Part shown: positions 1 through 11,488 of the stretch, piece after piece
Layout: each line of letters starts with the position of its first letter
Numbering within the stretch: position 1 is the first letter of the stretch
Assembly: GCA_003952965.2 (NCBI GenBank)
Contig: CM025851.1
Coordinates: 22,131,357-22,195,356 of the forward strand
From: Morella rubra
Lineage: Eukaryota; Streptophyta; Magnoliopsida; Fagales; Myricaceae
DNA length: 64,000 nucleotides
Reading direction: 5' to 3'
The notes under the pieces: model-generated
Database searches by the model: none
The model's input: the letters and a program-made list of their open reading frames with translations, nothing else
What the model was told of the DNA's origin: nothing
Translations under genes and position numbers: made by a program

Positions 1-338
1 GGTTGTCAAAATAGACTGTCACGTTCGGTGAAGTGAACTGGTGTCCAAGCCAATCGTTTAATAGCAGGATTTGTGGCCGCAAATATACCAACTTGGTTCT
101 TCACATAATGTGGACCTTTCTCCAGGCTCTTGGTTTATTATTCTTGACCCAACCAACCCTACGGTTGTCAATGATGTATTTATCCCAGCCAATGCTTATA
201 ATAATCTTATTGGTGGTGGGATGGGCAATAAGTACAAGAAGCGTAGCATAGCAGGTAGCTCGCTTATATTCCTCTAGAGGTAACTACGTTGAATGAATTA
301 ACGAGGACAGAGAAAATGAAAAGATTGGGCGAGAGAGA
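1..338. other. Downstream flank of the BAG gene, no gene assigned
   Basis: This stretch lies past the stop codon of the minus-strand BAG gene. Short plus-strand open frames are present, one with a protein-like composition (a DPTNPTVVNDVFIPANAYNN-like run near 145-205). It has no ATG, is cut by stops, and I do not recognise it. It may be a remnant of a coding sequence running in from outside the window. Confidence 0.3.
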
Positions 339-2880
339 TCAGTCGAAAATTTCCCATGAGTTGGTGGTGGGATGGGGATCATTAAAGGTCTCCCACTTGG
401 TAGCGGTGACGATAACAGGCGTTACTTTCGCATTCGATATCTTGAGAACATCAAGGGTTTCCACAATCTTCTGCACTCTCTTCCCCTGCAAAATGGATAG
501 TAGCCATTAAAGTCAGCTACTTGTAGGACTTATCTTCCCAAGTAGTGGTGTCAAAGAACAAGAGATTAAATTGTTGCTAATGTCGAAATAGCAAAGACAA
601 GAGAAAATAGGCAAAAGAAATATATATATATACACACGGGACTACCTGCAAGTTCTTCAGAGCAGAAGCGTCCTCTTCTGCAGAAATGACATCTAGCTTG
701 ATTGCTTGTCTCATGAGCATCTCAGTTAGTGTCGTGATCTGAACTTCCGGTACCTTAACCCCACTTGAGATTGACTTCTCGATGGCAGAGACCTATTAAA
801 GACGAAATAGTAATGATTTCCTATTTGAGAAGAAAAAACACAGCACCAAGCTACCCAGAAGCACAAACATCCATCTAACATTGTATCTGAAAAACGTAGT
901 TTTAGAGATCTTAAAACGTTTATTGTTTTTCGTTGTAATAGCCACATTAACCCGAACTATAAAACACGTTTGACTATTGATCATCAGCTAGACTGCTGTT
1001 GGGATTTAGGACCTGAAGGTAAAGTTAAAACCATGAAACAAGTCACCATTAATCCTACTGCAGTTCGGGTTTCTTTTAAGCTAACCCACCAAAGAATTGG
1101 CAAATTGCACGCGGACCTCCCTCTACCAGAGAATCCAAAAAATCTCTTATACCGTTAGTAGGTGGTGCTGGTCCACATAGAGTACTGATCAATAAAACAG
1201 TATGAAGTGCATTTAGCTTATAAGTCCTATTCCAATTTCCAAAGCGGAAATTACTGCCATTCTTTCAAACTCTACTCAAGAAACTCCTTATTGACGGACT
1301 AGCCCATTGAAAATAGTCCAACATTCGACTAACAATATGCTCCTTGCATAATCTAAAAAGCCATGCCTCCACGAGGAATATTAAACTCCAAGAACACGCA
1401 AATGAAAACCAGACCCTTCATGGATCGGGACCATCTGAACTTTTTTCCTTTTTCAGCTAGGCGGGACCATCTGGACTTAACGAGATGGACCAGATTTTCA
1501 CCTTTTTCACAATTACAGTCTAACAACGCAGCTACACCAGGCCAGGTAATCTACACTGCCTCCTTTCTAATCCAATTAATGTCCTGTGGGTCCCCACCTT
1601 AAATGCAACCTGTCTGTCAAGATTCTACGCCTAATTATGAAGTCAGACCCACATCAGTACATCATCCCCCAAGTGTCGGATCATGACAATTAAAGTCAGC
1701 ATCCAAACCAACTGAACGGCTCATATTCACTCAAAACACCACCGCGAAGCCAATCACGAAACATATGGTACCGCCCTTTTAACGCCAAGGCATTTAAAAT
1801 GTTGCAAAAGAAGTGAAGATTTTGTCCTGGCCAGTTGGCTTACCTGCTCCGCCAGCTTATCGACCTCCGTAGACACGTCCAAGATGGCGCGGTTTGCGTT
1901 CTGGATCTTGGCGTTCCGGCACATCTCGATAAATCTCCGTTCGATGCTCGACGGGTCCTCCATTAGTATGATCTTCGACCGGTCCTTGACCCCGCACACG
2001 TCCAAGTACTTCCCGTTCTCTCGCTCTTTGCCTCGGAATATCACCAGCTGTTCACCGGGTTGTAACCCTGTCTCTGTCGTCAGAACCTTCTTCACCTCCC
2101 CTGCCAATCAACCCCCAGGAAGAAAAATCCCGTTTTACTCTTTTATCTTCAAATATATCATAAATAAACTAGTAGCATAACGGGGGTATTATTGTCATTC
2201 AGCGGAGAAGTAAGTAAAAATCATGATTTTCCCTCCAAAAAAGTGAAAACAAACGCCATTACCATTAGGCTCAAAAAGTTGTTTGGTTAGCAAGAAAACG
2301 GGAAGAAATTGAATCCGTCGCTTTAGTAATCATTATTTCTAGGTTAGTGCGGTGGTTGTACTTGCACAATATTCTCTTCTGCCATAAAACAGAAGACAAA
2401 ATGATGAACGAGACTAATAAGTAGATCTTGTAAGAACCATCAACCATGCAACGAATCAAATGTGGTAGTTTTTTTTTTTAAGCAATCAAATGTGGGAGTT
2501 GGTAATCGTAGAGTGGTGCCAAACGTACTTTTCTTTCGCACAAACATCACGGATTGACTATCATTTTCTTTCTTCAACTTTCCCAGTAGCCAAACAGGAA
2601 ACAACAGTGACGTTTAGAAACAGATTTTGTAAATGTAAATCCAGCTCATCTTACCAAACGTGGCCTGAGAATTCACCGAGATCTCGTACCGCAGGGCGCC
2701 ATAAGCGACACGAAGCCGTATATTCGGAGCCGAAACATCCTTACCGTCGCTTCTTTTCTGGACCAACATTCCTCCGGGTCTCATCTCCCACTTAACAACC
2801 TCTTCTCTAGACGTGGATGACGCCGTCGTGGTAGAGATGTCGCTCATTTTGCCGTATCCATTTGACCTTCGCTTCATCAT
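339..2880 (-). CDS. BAG: BAG-family molecular chaperone regulator (ubiquitin-like + BAG domain), 4 exons
   Basis: This is a plant BAG protein, a co-chaperone whose BAG domain binds the ATPase domain of Hsp70/Hsc70; the N-terminal ubiquitin-like domain is taken to link to protein turnover. Exons on the minus strand are 2880-2655, 2100-1844, 792-646 and 485-339. Every junction is GT-AG and the frame stays open, giving 258 residues. The start is the first ATG in its frame (MMKRRSNG). Exon 1 carries RPGGMLVQKR and the start of the ubiquitin-like fold (IRLRVAYGALRYEISVNSQA). Exon 2 has TGLQPGEQLVIFRGKEREN, then SSIERRFIEMCRNAKIQ, which opens the BAG helices. Exon 3 encodes EVQITTLTEMLMRQAIKLD. Exon 4 encodes the last BAG helix (VQKIVETLDVLKISN) and ends SWEIFD. 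The length fits the shorter Arabidopsis members BAG1-BAG4; I cannot say which is the orthologue. No stop or frameshift is seen, unlike every other coding region in the window. Confidence 0.93.
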
Positions 2881-3171
2881 GTTGACGTCCAAGAATCCAA
2901 AGATATACCCGAAACTTAAAAAGGTGTTCTGAGACTGTGAGTTGGGCACTGTTATTCTCGGGAGAATGAAGGATAATATCAATGGGGGGTGTTTTCTGCC
3001 GACACAAACACAGTTTAACTTGGGCGTATTGCGCTTTATACTGTAAAGAAATGTTCGGTTTTAAAGGGGAAAGAAAAAGGAATACAAAAAGAAAATGAAT
3101 TTTGATTGGGGGCCGGGGAGGAACACACGCGGAGAATGACGGGGAAATGTTTGGGCGAATAGTAAGGTCGC

Positions 3172-3177
3172 CACGTG
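3172..3177. promoter_or_regulatory. G-box (CACGTG) upstream of the BAG gene
   Basis: A perfect CACGTG core within GCCACGTGGT lies about 290 bp upstream of the BAG start codon. G-boxes are bound by plant bZIP and bHLH factors and are common in ABA- and light-responsive promoters. The position suits a proximal promoter element. Function is inferred from motif and position only. Confidence 0.45.
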
Positions 3178-3180
3178 GTG

Positions 3181-6100
3181 GTGTCAGTGAGGTTGTTTGT
3201 AGAGACAGCTAAGAAGAGGGAAGTTGCCGACAGTGTAAGGAAGTATCGAAGTGGTAATCGAAGACGTGGCGGATGCGGACTGGGTGGTGACTGTGCGAGT
3301 CCTGGTCAGATGTGGTTGTATTTTGTCTGTGGCTATGGGAAAAGACTTGCAAATGGATGGCATTGTTTTTACCCTTTCTGGTTCTGGGTAAGGACTGCAA
3401 GTGAAGTTATTTGGGGCGACATCTTCGGAGAGGGGAGAGTCTCTTCGATGTGGGTTTTAAGCATTGGGAGAGAGAGCACGATGAGGCGGATCTTGTTGGG
3501 AGTGACTGGCACTTTGATATCAGTAGGAGAGGATGGTTGAATGGTATCAGAAAGTAACAAAATTGGAAATATATCAGGTGTATTCAAATTTGCTTGGGGT
3601 GATGCATGTTATTATTTTGTTAGGAATAGTGGATTAATGTAAGAGCTTTACAACCTGTATACTTAAGACCAGGCCAAAATCAGAAACAGATTAACTTCTT
3701 TAGCTCAATGGGTTTGTTGACTTTAACGTCGTGGGTGTGTATTAAGGAAGAGAACATTTAGGTTTTACAGCTAAATCAAAAAAGTAATTAAAATTTTGTT
3801 GACTCGGACGATGGGTTGGAAGGTCAGTAGTTCCTTTCATTTGTTTCTTAATCTTCTAATCTAATCAAATGGCATCCTAGATAACGTGATAGATAGATAT
3901 ATGTCAACTGCACTTTAAGCGGACAGGACGGTAGGAATTACTTGTTATATATTGCTTTTCCTAGATAATAACTCGAAGAATTAAACAGAAACTTAAAAAA
4001 TAATACTTAGGATATTTCACGAGGAGCAATTCTTTCAATATTAGCCGTTGGTTGAAATTGACTGCTATAAATTTGACACGTCATCTATCTGGGTGAAAAA
4101 GTGAAAACAAAATTAAAAAAATGGCGCTAATAAGGGTAACGAAGGTCACCAACACCTCTTTCAAAAAGTATTTGACCTTTTATTACATTTTTTATCTTTT
4201 CGCGAAGCCAATAGACCCTTCACACTTTGGTGCTAGATAAACAGAGAACCCATCTCCCAGGTCCTTCTGCCTTGCCCAGCATCAGGCGACTCATTCGCCA
4301 GAACGACTCAAATTCTACCAGATTGCTGTACTTTGATTTCCCTTCCTGTTTCGTTTCAATATAAAAGCTTTGTGTTCACCATTGCGCTCACCATCAAGAA
4401 CCCACGAAAGCCAACTCTCCTAATAAGTGGAAATGAGCTGTATAATATTCCCTTTCTTAAACGTCGCATCTCTCTTGTTGTAGTCGATGACAGTACATTT
4501 TCACAAATTTTGAAGCATTCGCTAAGGAATTACTTCTTATCACCGGATTATTTGGTTTGATTTTTGGGTTGTTTCGAATTTTTACTCAATTGGGGTAATC
4601 ACTCTGGATGGAGTTTGTTCTTTCAAGAGAGAATATATAGTGAGAGAGACTCTTAGTTACCCAATTGTGCTCTGGCTTTTGTTCCTTCTCTGGGTCATAG
4701 TTTCTTCCAACTGGAATAAACCCAATACAGGGAAAACTGAGACTAGATGTGCGCCTTTCAACACGATATTAAACATAGAGTATTCGTCCCAACACAATAA
4801 TAAAAAAGGGTTGCTCAAAAGTTACAATAAAGGACAGAGCATACCAAGAAGACACAACTTTTTGAAACGAGAATACCAAAAGCTAGAAGTCTCTCAGAAA
4901 TAGAGGATATGAGAGAGTCGTGAGATGATCAAAAACTAATGAAGATTAAGCAAAAAAAAAAAAAAGTAACCATTGAAGAACAGTACTGAGAATGACTTCC
5001 ACAACCCTAACTATGGGAGTACTCTTAGTTACAGAGAGAGCACATGAATAAAAAGTTCTTATTGGTTCAATAACATTATATAACGCTATGTAAGAGATAT
5101 CCAACTATTCCTCTTTGGTATTTATCTGTTGCATTCTTTGTCTTTGACTCTTTATTTTTCTTTTTTAATTTAGCGAGAGTTTTCTTTGCTGATCCAGAAG
5201 GTCTCTAATTACCTAGATTTGATCAGTTCCGAATATTAGTACAAAGTACGTTATCAAAAATTTGAGGAAGTTTTTCAATTTTTATGTTTTTGGTAATTAG
5301 CCTTTGTTAATGATTACATTCACCATCCTCATTCGTTGTTTTGTAGTTTGATTTTAGGACTTAAGTTTGCAATTTGCCCACTTTTTGTTTTTTTATTTAA
5401 CTCCTGGGGCAATACAATAGAGACGCTTAATAAGGCCTCCTATTAAGTAATGGTGTGAGGGAAACTGGTAGAATAGGCATTGTCATGACATTAAAAGCGT
5501 TCTTCACACAATAGGAGACACAGACTGCACAAACCGAAGAATCCGAAAGGAAACTGCTCACCTCAAGTTACAGGAGTCCTGGTAGTAAAGAAATACATTA
5601 AAAAAACAGAGAGCTCAAGCTAGTTGGTTATCGTTTATAGACCATCCAGGTCGGTGGAAAAACTAAGTGTCGGGAAAGAAAACTATTCGCCATCTAATCG
5701 GTGTATTGTGAGCATTTGCACTCTTCTTCGCTGATATGGGGATGAAAATTTATCTATAAGCAAATATCTTTATGGCATCTAGAATTTGGAGGTGTGAAGC
5801 GGCGATAGGTGCCAGTGGCAAAAGTGTTCAATGATAGATAATGAGAGAAGAGGACTCGGAGGCAAGTGGACTCAACAACCGATTTAATGATGTCTATGTC
5901 CAATATAAAGTTTTGGGGTATCCAGAGGGGGCCACCTTCTAACCTGATCGATTCATATATCAGCTATGATTTGCACAGATCAAGCTGATTGAAATTGCTG
6001 GTGGAATAATATATTAGGAGATAACAACAAGTCGGTCACAGAAAACACCCCAAAGGCTCCTGTGCCCAAAAAACAATGTGGGGTAGACATTGCTAACACA

Positions 6101-8050
6101 TACTATTATTGATACATTTTAGAAGTAATCAAGAGGCAAATGAGTTATTCATATCTAATAGAAACACAGTGTTCGGCATTTTGTGTATTACGAGACCAGA
6201 ACTCTTAGTATTTGAATGTGTACACAATATGACTGCAAACCTCTCTCATTTAAGAAAATTCGGTATCACTAATGGCTTGGCTCTCTTTCTAATTATGGGA
6301 TGAGTATATTCTTCTTATATAAATAGTAAATGTCCTATAGCTTTCTGTACTCTATTCTAGAAAATATCATTTTGTGAGCGCAGGACTAATGAACTGGCGA
6401 GAGGCAGCAACTTGTAGAGAGAGCACGAGGACGAAAGAGAGAGATGAGAGAGAGAGAGAGACCGAGCAAGTGGACTCCACATTATTTAATGCTGTCTATG
6501 TCTTATTATATGTGTTTTAGGTAATTTGCTGTGTATTTTGAGATATGCATATTTTATTAAGGATTTTTGAGGTTATCAGGAGTGTGCTGGGCTTTGTACA
6601 AAATGGGAGTTACAACACTTAGTTTTTTTGGCGCAGACTTTACATATCCTCTCTTCGTATGGCAGTCGCTCCGGTGGACAAGTTGCGCTCAAGACTAACC
6701 CACTCATTGCAGAGGATTTTTAAGCACTCAACCCAGAGGAGATGTCCAACACCATTTGAAACTAACAAAATGCCAAGCTAGGGACTCGGCACATATAGAT
6801 TTTTATGCTGGTCTATGGTCCATTGTATATGCTACCGGGATAGGCCAAGTCATTTAATAAGTTGGGGGGTATCATAGGGAGGGTCAGTGTTGCTTACTCA
6901 CTCCAAATTACTTAATGGGGTCGCAACACACCAAGACAGCTCAACAAAACAAAACAACTACGAGTCTCTAGAGATAAGATAATCTTTTAACTTTTACACA
7001 TACAACTTCAACTTTCACCAACCCCGAATAAATCTCAATAAAGTAGATTTCCCAAAATTTCGGAGGAATATTCCCGCAAAATTTGCCTCAGAGAGAAACA
7101 CCACGCCGACGTCAGAGCTCTTACATGACATTGGGCCGAAGATCTATTCCTCTGTTCGGGCAAATGGTATCAAATGACCTCAACAACGTCCTGGTCACTT
7201 TTAAACGGTTTTCAAGAGACCCTGTTCGGTGGCCCAATCTAGAATAGGAAGACTTGCAGGAAATACGAATATATTGCATTACACGATTAAATATAATAGA
7301 TTGGGTATTGGAGATGTGGGTCAAAAGAAGCTAAAATATTCTTATAAATTATTTTTTGATAGTAATTGAGAGTGAGGAGCTGCAATTCTACAATTATACC
7401 CTAGACTATAGTCCTGCACGTATTTTTTTTAAATATAGTATTTTTATTCCAGAGAGGCCGATTGGGGATTGAAGAATAATTATGAAGACCTTCAATATAT
7501 GCAACTTTTATTTCAAAGTCGATGGAAGGCGTAAACTAGAGCAAATGATTACTAGAACATGTCCGTTAGATTTGAGGAAGAGACGACAGCAGAATGTGTC
7601 GGCCTTCAAAGAGCTCAGCAACAACACAGCGAATCACCACATTAATAGTCTATTAGTCTGAGAGTTACACACAAATGCTCTGCAGGACCATATTGAACAG
7701 AAGATCAATAAACTCGGCTGACTATATGTATCATGTAATTTGTTTACGTGTATATTCTTTGAAGAGAATAACTCATATCGTTGTGTTCCTATAGTTGCGA
7801 GCGAACCTGATTATCAGTTAGAGACATATTACATATATAGATTTATTTGGCTTAAAGAGCCCTTATTAAGATTCCTTTTGTACTCATTCTTGAAACTAAT
7901 TTACTACATCTTCATCTCGCGCTATCTGCTGAGATGTTCAATTTGGTCGAGAATTAATTTTACCAGCAATCAGCTTGTCCTTCACTTTCTAGATTTGTGG
8001 TGTTGTCCAACTAAAAGCACACAAGAGGAAAATTCTTTGGTGGACTAAAC
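3181..8050. other. Intergenic DNA, no gene recognised
   Basis: AT-rich sequence with only short open frames, none carrying a recognisable domain. A GA-rich microsatellite lies at about 6409-6466. A CT/AG-biased stretch near 4240-4330 could be an old promoter or leader, but nothing downstream of it codes. I see no terminal repeats, RNA genes or retrotransposon domains in this part. Confidence 0.5.
6409..6466. repeat. GA-rich microsatellite
   Basis: An interrupted GA/GAGAGA tract, its longest pure part near 6447-6463. It is simple sequence of the kind common in plant intergenic DNA. Confidence 0.7.
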
Positions 8051-8650
8051 TAAAGTTGCGATCCTTGTTTGTTATTGTAGTATAATTGGCTGAGAGCTTT
8101 TGCAAGCTTTTAAATAAGTTATAAGGTGGTGGGGATATACGAAAAGACACACACACAAACTGGTTGGGTACCAAACCGAGGGTTAACCAGGTGTAAGCTA
8201 AATCACTCATTATGTTCTCCTTGAGAATTTTTGGCAAACACGAATGGAACACTGATAGGACTGTTGGTACTGATTTTACTACCTTATGGAAAGATAGATT
8301 CATCCGTAATGGACGCTAGAAAGTCTTGCATCCTTATGAGGAAGTCAATTGGTTAAGCCTTAAGGGTGGATACGGACGATCAAAGGCCAAGTGTTTTTGA
8401 CCGAACCACCTAAAAATTACGGTGTCATCTTCTCTCTATCCTTATCTCTATTTATTGTCGTTATCTATTTGTTGTGCATGATTATCTATTATTTTTATTC
8501 TTCATTAGACTTATTGATTATATAGATCTGCTCTCTTGTTCTTTTAGAAAAGCGTCTGTGCATATTTTGGGGTTTTATGCGTAAAAAGGGAGAAAAGTTT
8601 TATAAAAACCAATTCACCCCCTCTCTGGGTTATTTTTTGCAACTCACAAT

Positions 8651-8662
8651 TGGTATCAAAGC
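8651..8662 (+). other. Primer-binding site of element A
   Basis: TGGTATCAAAGC follows an LTR end (ACTCACA plus two bases). It matches the consensus TGGTATCAGAGC that pairs with the 3' end of the initiator methionine tRNA used to prime plant Copia reverse transcription. It lies 20 bases before the gag ATG. Confidence 0.8.
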
Positions 8663-8681
8663 TGAGGTTAAACGTTTTTAA

Positions 8682-8850
8682 ATGACAACCCTAGTTAGCA
8701 CATCTTTGGCTGAAGGGCAGTTGACAAATCGACCTCCCTTGTTCAATGGAACCTCCTATAACTATTGGAAGGCAAGGATGAGAATCTACATCCAAGCCGT
8801 TGATTATGATCTATGGAGAATCATTTCAAGAGGTCGTCGTTTTCCCCATG
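8682..8850 (+). pseudogene. gag: gag N-terminus of element A (truncated)
   Basis: The frame opens MTTLVSTSLAEGQL and continues NRPPLFNGTSYNYWKARM, the hallmark start of Copia gag (DUF4219/UBN2 type). It loses gag character after about residue 50 (LWRIISRG) and stops at 8888. The rest of the capsid region is missing or replaced by the block that follows; gag resumes only near 11390. Gag forms the particle that packages element RNA; this copy cannot make it. Confidence 0.8.
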
Positions 8851-11390
8851 GTACCGTGCCGGTGGGTATCCCACATCTTTCGTTATAGTTTCAACCATAA
8901 TGGGCAGCTCTTTTTTACTGCCAAGTTTTACTTATTTCACTGGCCAACAAAGAAAATAAAATAGGGAAGCTCTTAAATTAATCTTTTTAACTATCTAAAG
9001 GATCAATTATCTCTTCCTTTACCCCTGGAGATTCGTAAGTCCTTCGAAGTCTGTGTTGACCTTCCTCTCTCTAACCTCAGTCTCTCGCACACTTCCCTCT
9101 TGGTATAATAACTGAATGTTTCACTTGCTTTGTCAAATTACAATTAATGTCTTGACTTGTCTAATTTTTTTACATTACGATGAAAGAAACAAACAAGAAA
9201 AATTAATTGAATATGTTAGTCCCAAGGTTACATGATAACCTCAGTTCATTTGATTTTGATAATAATGAACCATCTGTTATCTTTGAAAGACAATTTCTAC
9301 TCCTAAAAGTTTATTTTTATAGAATTAATCTCTATCATTTTGGATGCCGATAAATCACACTCAATTTGACGCTATTATATTGATTTATTAATATTAATTT
9401 GAGTATATGTACTTTACATTGAAGTTATCTTCTTAAACTCAAATTAATCTAAAAGTTAGAAAGCTTTAACGATATAAATCTGCATGATTTTATGATAAAA
9501 TAATCGACTACACTACTCAAATGTGTAGACTACATGTTGAAAAAATCAAACCCAAAAAAGTCAAAATTAAACCTCATAGACATGAAGGTCAAAGACGAAG
9601 AAAATGTCAACTACAAATCCCATATGAGTCTTTGATTGAATAATTTTTTTGAATTTGAATGGTGCATATGATTATTTTATATTATCTACAAATAGGTTTT
9701 GATGGATGATATTTTATTTCTTGTGAAGTCTAATTATTTAATCCATAGCACATATTAAAATTTTATGCAGAGAGAGGATAGAGAGAGATTAAGCGTTCAA
9801 ACATATATACATTTAATTAGTGAAAATATTTTAACATACATAATAAACGCAAGCACATAAAAAAGAAGAGAAATTTTTTTGAAAATATGACAGATTGAGA
9901 AAATTTTGATATCGCAAATAAAATAGATCTCAAGGACTTCATATTACATCTAAATAAATAGAGCCTCAATGTAATTATTGTTGCATATGTGACCTCGAGG
10001 ATTTTAGTACTTACCAATGTTGTTGAATGAGAAACTTAAACTTGATCCACTCCCTACATTCAACATGTAATGTGAGACATATTAAATTTGTGGATGAAGA
10101 TGCCTTATAAAATATAAGGCTTGATTGCTCAACACCATAAGCTCAACTAGTCCCTAAGTCGTGATATTCTTTGAGCTGCGATACATAGTTCTTAAATTGG
10201 GTTCCTAGGGTAATTTCTTCCGTAAAGCAGTCCACTTAAGTTAATTCTTATTAGTCTCTATGGGAATAAGGTAGTCATTTTGTCAAACTAAAGTGACTTC
10301 GTAAAATGAGCACTATCAAGTAAAGCTCTATCGAATGGGTTACGGGGGAGACACAATTAGGTTTAAAAGAACATAGCAATTGGCACAATATTTACAGCGT
10401 GGTCCCACTCTTTCTTAATTTTCAAATCACCCAACATATCATGTGTGATCCCCATTAATTTTAATTCCACCTCAAATTCTCTACATCTTAGAGAAAGCAA
10501 GAATGTCTCATGTCGACAACCTCTCTCTCCTTAACGCTTATAACGAGCATTGAGGTTAATATGAACCTGACATTGCTAGGGAGAATTTGAGGGGTGGAAA
10601 GAGTAAAATTTCTATATAGACTCTAAGGTATAATCAGGGCTCTACGTTTTAACGGCAATAGGCCTTGAGTAATTGACAATTAATAGGGGACAACTGAATG
10701 GGGGCTTTAAATCTCTTGGTAACAGGTTGAATTTATTGGCAAATTTGGTTAACACATGTCCCATGTTACCGAGTAGACGATCTAGATTACTTTTTTATAT
10801 CTGTATGTACGGAATTGGTGAGTCGAGTTGACGAAAATGACCACTTAAGGGAGCACATTCTCAGAATCCATCAGAGCGCTGATCGTCTCTACGATAGAAA
10901 ACTTACCCGTAGCACTTACGAGGAGAGTCATGAGATTAGACAACCAAAGCCATCAAGGGATTAGGCATCGGACGTAATTTTAATCTCCTACACAAAATAT
11001 AAGTACCCTTTAATAATGTTGTTCCATTGCTACTATAGTTGCTGTAACGCGGTTAAGATTTTGACCGTTCTCTATAGGTTGGTTATAGCTCCTCAAACCT
11101 CCCAATTTTTGGAAACTGAGTATACACCTCATGGGATCTCTCATGACAAAGGCGATCTTCTTTCTTTTTAAGCCTTTAGCCTTTTTCTCAATGCAAAATA
11201 TTAAATAGATGCATCGCATAAAATCACCAGTTACCATCAGATAAAGCACACTTTAAGCAGGATTAACTCCAGATTCTATGTTTAGTCTCGAAAGTTTTTA
11301 TGTGACATAGATTTTGGACACATTGCTTTTCCAGAAGGGTGTCCTAATATGCAACTTCTCATATCAAAAGGCTTATGGCTATTCCAATGT
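8851..11390. other. Unassigned block inside element A gag
   Basis: About 2.5 kb of AT-rich DNA replaces the middle of gag. At 9213 there is TGTTAGTCCCAAGGTTACA followed by TTTGATTTTGATAATAATG. This closely resembles the 5' start of SIRE-type LTRs, including element A's own 3' LTR at 21471, so part of the block may be a degraded Copia LTR. A possible gag remnant (LMGSLMT-like) lies near 11115-11146. I find no clear second end and no target duplication. Confidence 0.35.
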
Positions 11391-11488
11391 AGCGGAAAAA
11401 GAGGTATCGCTCTAAAGGCCACATACTCTAGTGAAGATGAATCTTCTGAGGATGATGAGGAAATGGCTCTATCCACCAAGAGGTTCAA

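Noticed and set aside
33..277. Protein-like frame (DPTNPTVVNDVFIPANAYNN)
   Set aside because: It has no ATG, is short and matches no family I can name. Left as unassigned flank.
2881..2982. Longer N-terminus for the BAG protein (frame open up to 2982)
   Set aside because: The frame has no ATG upstream of 2878-2880; the extension would need a TTG start.
3175..3540. 121-residue plus-strand open frame
   Set aside because: It begins at a non-ATG codon, lies in the BAG promoter region and shows no domain or protein-like pattern.
10800..10965. Plus-strand short frame with REHILRIHQSADRLYDRKL
   Set aside because: It looks protein-like but is about 50 residues, without start or recognised family.
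11010..11249. Minus-strand frame and a plus-strand LMGSLMT run as gag remnants
   Set aside because: The plus-strand match to the gag ELIGSLMT region is only a few residues and is followed by unrelated sequence. Too weak to list as a gene fragment.
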